From assembly GCA_002780205.1 (NCBI GenBank), contig PEVQ01000158.1:1-10071 (forward strand): 10,071 bases of DNA. Reading direction: 5' to 3'. The position numbers were made by a program, and so were the translations under genes. Below are positions 5,653 through 10,071 of this stretch, in pieces. This stretch comes from Elusimicrobia bacterium CG06_land_8_20_14_3_00_38_11. GTDB taxonomy: Bacteria; Elusimicrobiota; UBA8919. The notes beneath the pieces were generated by a model, which was not told the DNA's origin, did not search any database, and saw nothing but the letters and a program-made list of their open reading frames with translations. The first letter of the stretch is position 1. Every line of letters begins with the position of its first letter.

Positions 5653-7182
5653 ATGAAAAACTACAAGTCAGATTTTTTGATTATCGGCTCAGGTATTGCC
5701 GGGCTTTCGCTTGCGCTGCGGCTTGAAAAGTTCGGCAGCGTTTTTATCATTACAAAAAGAGGAATTTCAGACGCGAATACGACGGAAGCACAGGGCGGAG
5801 TCGCATGCGTCTGTCAAAAAAATGACTCATTTGAAAAGCATATAAAGGATACTCTCATCGCCGGCGCCGGACTCTGTAAAAAACATATCGTCAAACTTGT
5901 AGTTGAACAAGCACCTCGTCGCATTGAAGAACTGAAAAACTGGGGGGTGAGATTTGATAAAGACATCGGGCTTGAAGGCGGGCATTCCGATAGACGGATT
6001 TTACATTCCGGCGACAATACGGGAAAAGCAATAGAGGAAGTGCTTGCCAAACAGGTAAAAAACAAAAAAAATATAAAAATTTTTGAGGACTTTGTCGCAG
6101 TAAATCTGATAAAATTAGACGGTAAATGTTGCGGTGCATACATTCTCAATAAAAATAAAGGTGTTGTTGAAACATTTCTGGCGGGTGTCACAATTTTATC
6201 TACCGGCGGCGCCGGAAAGGTTTATCTTTACACATCAAATCCCGATGTAGCGACCGGCGACGGAATTGCAATGGCTTATCGTGCCGGATGCAGAGTTGCC
6301 AATCTGGAATTTATGCAGTTCCATCCGACCTGCCTTTATCATCCCGATGCAAAATCATTTTTAATTTCGGAGGCGCTCCGCGGCGAAGGCGCCGTTTTGG
6401 TTGATTCAAAAGGCAAAAGGTTTATGAAAAAATACCATTCTCTTTCGGAACTTGCGCCTCGCGATATTGTAGCGCGGGCGATTGATTCGGAGTTAAAAAA
6501 ATCCGGCGACGACTGTGTTTTTCTTGATATTTCTTTCAAGCCGTCCGGTTTTATCAAAAAAAGATTTCCGATGATTTACAAAAAATGTCTGACTTACGGA
6601 ATTGACATCACAAAAAAACGCATTCCCGTAGTTCCTGCGGCGCATTATATTTGCGGCGGTGTTTTAACGGATATTTATGGCAGGACAAATGTCCCGCAAC
6701 TTTATGCCGTCGGAGAAGTTGCCTGCACGGGGCTTCACGGTGCGAACCGCCTCGCATCAAACTCGCTACTTGAAGGGCTTGTGTTTTCTTATCAGGCATC
6801 ACAAAAAATAAAAAAGGGACAGGTCCTTTTTTCTAAAAAGGTTGAACCATGGAAAACCGGCCACGCAATACACCCCGACGAGGCGATTGTTATCTCGCAC
6901 AACTGGGATGAAATCAGGCGGCTGATGTGGAACTATGTCGGAATTGTCCGTTCAAACAAACGGCTTGAACGGGCGCTTGCCAGAATATCAAACCTTAAAA
7001 AAGAAATCAACCGGTATTATTGGGATTTTATCATCACTCAGGATTTGATTGAACTGCGGAACATCGCCACCGTCTCGGAACTTATAATAAAGTGTGCAAT
7101 TTCCCGCCGTGAATCCCGCGGACTCAACTCAAACATTGATGAACCCAAAAAATTTCCAAAACCAAAAGACACAGTTTTATAG
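5653..7182 (+). CDS. nadB: L-aspartate oxidase
   Basis: This 509-residue FAD flavoprotein oxidises L-aspartate to iminoaspartate, the substrate of NadA. The FAD dinucleotide-binding motif GSGIAG is at 12-17, and the QGGVA segment at 47-51. Catalytic-region residues typical of the succinate dehydrogenase/NadB family are visible: H224 in QFHPT, R270 in APRDIVARAI, H331 in AAHYICGG and R366 in HGANRLASNSLLEG. The C-terminal helical domain ends with the usual RRESRG segment. The length is slightly below the common 520-540. The ATG at 5653 comes 14 bases after the repeat element, behind a T-rich spacer with no clear Shine-Dalgarno site; it aligns well with the usual NadB start (DFLIIGSG). It forms a quinolinate synthesis pair with nadA. 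nadC is not in the window. Confidence 0.93.
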   Translation: MKNYKSDFLIIGSGIAGLSLALRLEKFGSVFIITKRGISDANTTEAQGGVACVCQKNDSFEKHIKDTLIAGAGLCKKHIVKLVVEQAPRRIEELKNWGVRFDKDIGLEGGHSDRRILHSGDNTGKAIEEVLAKQVKNKKNIKIFEDFVAVNLIKLDGKCCGAYILNKNKGVVETFLAGVTILSTGGAGKVYLYTSNPDVATGDGIAMAYRAGCRVANLEFMQFHPTCLYHPDAKSFLISEALRGEGAVLVDSKGKRFMKKYHSLSELAPRDIVARAIDSELKKSGDDCVFLDISFKPSGFIKKRFPMIYKKCLTYGIDITKKRIPVVPAAHYICGGVLTDIYGRTNVPQLYAVGEVACTGLHGANRLASNSLLEGLVFSYQASQKIKKGQVLFSKKVEPWKTGHAIHPDEAIVISHNWDEIRRLMWNYVGIVRSNKRLERALARISNLKKEINRYYWDFIITQDLIELRNIATVSELIIKCAISRRESRGLNSNIDEPKKFPKPKDTVL

Positions 7183-7184
7183 AG

Positions 7185-7790
7185 ATAAAAAAAGCACTTG
7201 ACTTCTGGAAAATAATCAGGTACACTTATTCCAAAAATTACAAGAAATTTTTCCCTCGCCCCACGATTAATAAATTTGATGTTTTAGTAATTGGCATATG
7301 GTTAGCAAGTTTATCAGTCCGATTATATTATGAAGAAATAGAATATCAAAAAATAATGGATAAATTATTAGATGCGTTATATAAAAATTATGAAATGTTT
7401 GAGTTAGACATAAGTAAGAAGCATGAATTCCCTTTTGGTTTTTTTGGGTTTCCACTTAAAGAACTTGTTAAGATACAGACGAATTGAATATGCTTTGCAG
7501 TAAACATAATTTTCAAGATACAACAATGGTTAATTTTTGTCTCATTTTAGAAGATGTTATCACAAAAAGATTTACAGAATATGAAAATGCTTTTCACAAA
7601 GATACACCAAATATAGAGAATATGGCCAAAAATTTGACAGAAGTGGCAAAGTGCTTTTATAAACATACCTTATGGGAAAAAAGAAGCCGAGAGTCTTGAA
7701 TCAATAGCAGGATTTTCTATCTGGGCACTCATATTTTCTAAAGTTTCCTTGGGTTGTTTAGAAAATATTCGCCAAATAGAAGAAAAATAA
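7185..7790 (+). pseudogene. Decayed AT-rich gene of unknown function with two frameshifts
   Basis: This stretch between nadB and the nucleotidyltransferase is visibly more AT-rich than its neighbours. Three segments read as one continuous protein of about 200 residues. Segment one (7185-7472) reads IKKALDFWKIIRYTYSKNYK...FPLKELVK and has no ATG, GTG or TTG until deep inside (ATGGATAAA). Segment two continues from 7472 in another frame as DTDELNMLCSKHNF and runs on to HTLWEK. Segment three resumes the first frame at 7680 as KEAESLESIAGF, ending IRQIEEK at a TAA. The first shift looks like a lost G near 7472. The second looks like an extra A in the run of six at 7677-7682. I do not recognise the protein. 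The middle part alone would be a 71-codon open frame (7484-7699), which is probably not a gene by itself. Sequencing error could explain one shift, but the missing start argues for a remnant. Confidence 0.55.
7198..7226 (+). promoter_or_regulatory. Possible sigma-70-type promoter after nadB
   Basis: TTGACT (7198-7203) and TACACT (7221-7226) are separated by 17 bases. The -35 box matches 5 of 6 and the -10 box 4 of 6. It would serve transcription into the remnant gene and the nucleotidyltransferase pair. It lies in sequence that also reads as protein, and the area is AT-rich, so a chance match is quite possible. Confidence 0.25.
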
Positions 7791-7808
7791 TAAAAACGAG
7801 AATTTTTT

Positions 7809-8345
7809 ATGAACTTTAAAAAGGTTTTTGAGATATTAATTACGGAATTTCAGAAAAATAAAATTGATTTTGCGTTAATCGGCGGGCATGCTTTAAGTTT
7901 TGCGGGCGTTGAGCGGTCCACTGTTGATATTGATTTTGCGGTGCTTTTGGAAAAATCGGATATTGTCGACGGTATTATGAAAAAATATGGTTATAAAGTA
8001 TTTCATAAAACTCAGGATGTAGCGAATTATTCGTCTCCATTTGCCGAATTCGGACAGGTGGATTTTTTATTTGCCCACAGAAAATATGCATTGCAAATGT
8101 TGAAAAGGGCAAAACCGGAAGAGATATTCGGGTCCAAAATAAAAATCGCAAAACCCGAAGATTTAATCGGACTCAAAATTCAGTCAAGTTCCAACGACCC
8201 GCAGAGATACCATAAAGATATGGCTGATATTGAAAGCGTTATCGGGGCGAACATCAAAAATCTGGATTTGGAACTTGTAAGAGAATATTTTAAATTATTT
8301 GAAAGAGAAAAAGAACTTGATGAAATTTTAGGGAAAGTAAAATGA
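7809..8345 (+). CDS. Polymerase-beta-type nucleotidyltransferase (AbiEii/DUF6036-like)
   Basis: This 178-residue protein has the minimal nucleotidyltransferase fold. The motif GGHALS is at 25-30, followed by the metal-binding pair D40 and D42 (TVDIDF) and a third acidic residue D85 in GQVDFLFAH. The C-terminal part KPEDLIGLKIQ...RYHKDMADI is typical of AbiEii-like or DUF6036-like proteins, which transfer nucleotides to tRNA or protein in the known toxin-antitoxin and MNT/HEPN systems. All catalytic residues appear intact. It overlaps the next small gene by ATGA, so the two are probably translated together. No strong ribosome-binding site is seen before the ATG. The substrate cannot be inferred. 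Whether it is toxin, antitoxin or neither is open. Confidence 0.75.
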   Translation: MNFKKVFEILITEFQKNKIDFALIGGHALSFAGVERSTVDIDFAVLLEKSDIVDGIMKKYGYKVFHKTQDVANYSSPFAEFGQVDFLFAHRKYALQMLKRAKPEEIFGSKIKIAKPEDLIGLKIQSSSNDPQRYHKDMADIESVIGANIKNLDLELVREYFKLFEREKELDEILGKVK

Positions 8346-8542
8346 AATTGTCGGAAGTTGAAAAAAAAGAAATGCTTGAAGACGGCAAAAATAAAAAACG
8401 GACGATGAATTTCCGAAAAGGGCGGTATATTCATAAAAAGATGTCTTTTGAAGAATACATTGATTGGCTTCAGGAGATGCAGAAAATTCACCCGGTAAAT
8501 CCGCCAAGAGAATTCGTTGTCTATAAAAATGTAAAAATTTAA
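8342..8542 (+). CDS. Small basic protein, partner of the nucleotidyltransferase
   Basis: This 66-residue protein is rich in lysine and arginine, beginning MKLSEVEKKEMLEDGKNKKR. A middle part FRKGRYIHKKMSFEEYIDWLQ likely forms helices, and a proline-containing tail (IHPVNPPREF) follows. I do not know an assigned function, but small proteins with a K/R-rich start and a SFxEYIxxL core next to such nucleotidyltransferases look familiar. The ATG is inside the stop of the upstream gene (ATGA, 8342-8345), the arrangement typical of coupled pairs. There is no visible DNA-binding motif. It could be an antitoxin, adaptor or substrate of the nucleotidyltransferase; this is inference from position alone. 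Confidence 0.68.
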   Translation: MKLSEVEKKEMLEDGKNKKRTMNFRKGRYIHKKMSFEEYIDWLQEMQKIHPVNPPREFVVYKNVKI

Positions 8543-8544
8543 AA

Positions 8545-8551
8545 AAGGAGG
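8545..8551 (+). promoter_or_regulatory. Strong Shine-Dalgarno site for the PLP enzyme
   Basis: AAGGAGG lies nine bases before the ATG at 8561, immediately after the stop codon of the small gene. It is the best match to the consensus in the window and contrasts with the weak or displaced sites of pilB, the HD-GYP gene, nadA and nadB. Confidence 0.8.
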
Positions 8552-8560
8552 AATAGTAAA

Positions 8561-10045
8561 ATGGTGAAGGTAAAGGTTAATGAGAGGGTATTGGCGAAGA
8601 TGGTCGGAAGATGCAAGGAAAAGGGAATTATCATTCCTACATTTGCGCAGCAGAAAGACCCGTCAAAAATTCCTGCGAAAATAAAGGGAGCGTTGAAGGA
8701 TATCGGGCTGTGGGACGTCAACCCGCTTAATCTTTTCAGGATTACATGGAAAAATCATCCGAAGGAAAACGGAGGTGACGGCTCATTCGGTGGCGTAAAT
8801 TGTATTGAAATTCCGCCGGCGCTTTCCGGCGTAAAGGCACGGATTGTCGGTCTTGCCGGCAAGTGGTTCCCGACAGGGGCGCACAAGGTGGGCGCTGCCT
8901 TCGGATGCCTTGTCCCGCGTCTTGTGACGGGTGAATTTGACCCGACCTCGCAGAAAGCGGTCTGGCCATCAACCGGTAATTACTGCCGCGGCGGGGCTTT
9001 TGATTGTGCATTACTTGCCTGCGATGCGATTGCGATATTACCGAAAGAAATGAGCAAAGAAAGATTTGACTGGCTTAAAGAAATCGGGACCAAAGAAATT
9101 TTTGCAACACCCGGTTGCGAATCAAATGTAAAGGAAATTTACGATAAATGCTGGGAGTTAAGAAAAGAACGCGGCAACAAAATTGTGATATTCAATCAGT
9201 TTGACGAATTCGGGAATTGCTGCTGGCATTATGAAATGACCGGTTCTGCGATAGAAGAGGTCTTCAGCCAGATGAGCGGTAAGAACAAAAAATTGCGGCT
9301 TTCCGGCTATGTTTCCGCGACCGGCTCTGCAGGCACGATCGGTGCAGGCGAATATCTGAAGAAAAAATTCCCGCTGGTAAAGATAGGCGCTTCCGAGGCA
9401 TTACAGTGCCCGACGCTTTACCTGAACGGTTTCGGCGGCCACAGGATAGAAGGCATAGGCGACAAACATGTCCCGTGGATTCACAATGTCCGTAATACCG
9501 ACAATGTCATAGCAATTGACGACGAATACACTATGCGCTTGCTGCGTCTTTTCAACGAGGAAGCCGGTAGAAAAGTCCTTGAAAAAGAAGGCGTAAAGAA
9601 AGAACTGCTTGACAAACTGCCTGTGCTCGGTATTTCCAGCATTTGCAACTTGCTTGCGTCTATTAAGATGGCGAAATATTACGAATTGAACGAAAACGAT
9701 GTTATCTTCACGATATTCACCGACTCGTCGGATATGTACAAATCCCGTTTGAAAGAGTTGGAAGCGGAACGCGGAAAATATTCGGAAGAATATGCCATAG
9801 TTGATTTGAAGAAATGTCTGCAGGGCATCGGCATTGACTGGATTAAAGAGTTGAATTACTACGACCGGAAGGCGCTTCACAATTTGAAATATTTCACATG
9901 GGTTGAACAGCAGGGAAAGACAGTTGAGGAACTAAATGCACTCTGGCATCCCGAATTCTGGGATGAAACATTTGCCCAGATTCCCGTCTGGGACAAGTTG
10001 ATTGAAGAGTTCAACAATAAAACCGGACTCTTGAAAAAATTGTAA
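8561..10045 (+). CDS. Fold-type II PLP-dependent enzyme, cysteine synthase/TrpB superfamily, with C-terminal extension
   Basis: This 494-residue protein belongs to the tryptophan synthase beta/cysteine synthase superfamily. The likely Schiff-base lysine is K109 in PTGAHKVGAAF. A substrate/cofactor loop STGN is at 137-140, and the phosphate-binding glycine-rich loop TGSAGT at 254-259, followed by GAGEYL. HRIEGIGDKHVP (294-305) and LGISSICNLLASIKMA (356-371) match the cysteine synthase layout (IxGIG, GISSG). The usual glycine or serine after GISS is I-C here. The domain would normally end near residue 390-400. About 90 further residues follow, rich in W, Y and F (YFTWVEQQG, LWHPEFWDE), which I cannot assign. 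Many such proteins are labelled cysteine synthase, but the substrate is not shown by the sequence. ATG 8561 is fixed by the strong ribosome site. Confidence 0.75.
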   Translation: MVKVKVNERVLAKMVGRCKEKGIIIPTFAQQKDPSKIPAKIKGALKDIGLWDVNPLNLFRITWKNHPKENGGDGSFGGVNCIEIPPALSGVKARIVGLAGKWFPTGAHKVGAAFGCLVPRLVTGEFDPTSQKAVWPSTGNYCRGGAFDCALLACDAIAILPKEMSKERFDWLKEIGTKEIFATPGCESNVKEIYDKCWELRKERGNKIVIFNQFDEFGNCCWHYEMTGSAIEEVFSQMSGKNKKLRLSGYVSATGSAGTIGAGEYLKKKFPLVKIGASEALQCPTLYLNGFGGHRIEGIGDKHVPWIHNVRNTDNVIAIDDEYTMRLLRLFNEEAGRKVLEKEGVKKELLDKLPVLGISSICNLLASIKMAKYYELNENDVIFTIFTDSSDMYKSRLKELEAERGKYSEEYAIVDLKKCLQGIGIDWIKELNYYDRKALHNLKYFTWVEQQGKTVEELNALWHPEFWDETFAQIPVWDKLIEEFNNKTGLLKKL

Positions 10046-10071
10046 ATCAAGCATCAGTTTTGTCGTCGGTA

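Noticed and set aside
7677..7683. Programmed frameshift at A6G (slippery run)
   Set aside because: The A AAA AAG heptamer is not in the reading phase needed for a -1 shift, the required change is +1, and another shift and a missing start exist upstream; decay is simpler.
10046..10071. Terminator or new gene after the PLP enzyme
   Set aside because: Only 26 bases remain and no stem-loop, T tract or start with ribosome site is visible.

Overview
The window is a run of genes all on the + strand, from a Gram-negative-type bacterium: it encodes an outer-membrane secretin. Base composition is moderate to AT-rich, and short palindromic or tandem-repeat DNA is unusually common between and even inside genes. 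No marker gene fixes the lineage. The gene mix and the load of small palindromic repeats would fit a deep-branching candidate phylum (Omnitrophota- or Elusimicrobiota-like), but that is a low-confidence guess.

Region 1 (1-7182) looks like one operon: the end of a DUF192 protein, a short secretin, a PilB/GspE-type assembly ATPase, a zinc-ribbon/GAF/HD-GYP-like regulator, nadA and nadB. The first four suggest a type IV pilus or type II secretion-like machine with a signalling protein. NadB and NadA together turn aspartate into quinolinate for NAD synthesis.

The most striking feature is what joins these genes. The three gaps secretin-pilB, pilB-HD-GYP and HD-GYP-nadA each consist entirely of one hairpin-like element. 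Each element starts right after a stop codon with A(A/G)AGG then CAG, and has arms built of 7-8 bp tandem units. Each ends CTG-(A/G)TGTT(A/G)A or CTG-ATGTTA directly before the next ATG. Folding the arms would place the Shine-Dalgarno-like AGG 6-7 nt from the ATG. A related element with CACAGA-type arms fills the nadA-nadB gap. A degenerate version with a second repeat nested in it lies inside the start of the secretin gene and encodes its signal peptide. A different palindromic repeat sits in frame inside the DUF192 gene.

Region 2 (7183-7808) is visibly more AT-rich. It holds a decayed gene that can be read as one protein only through two compensating frameshifts and has no ordinary start codon.

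Region 3 (7809-8542) is an ATGA-overlapping pair: a polymerase-beta-type nucleotidyltransferase and a 66-residue basic protein, resembling a toxin-antitoxin-like accessory module.

Region 4 (8561-10045) is a fold-type II PLP-dependent enzyme (cysteine synthase/TrpB superfamily) with an extra C-terminal segment, behind a strong Shine-Dalgarno site. The last 26 bases hold nothing recognisable.
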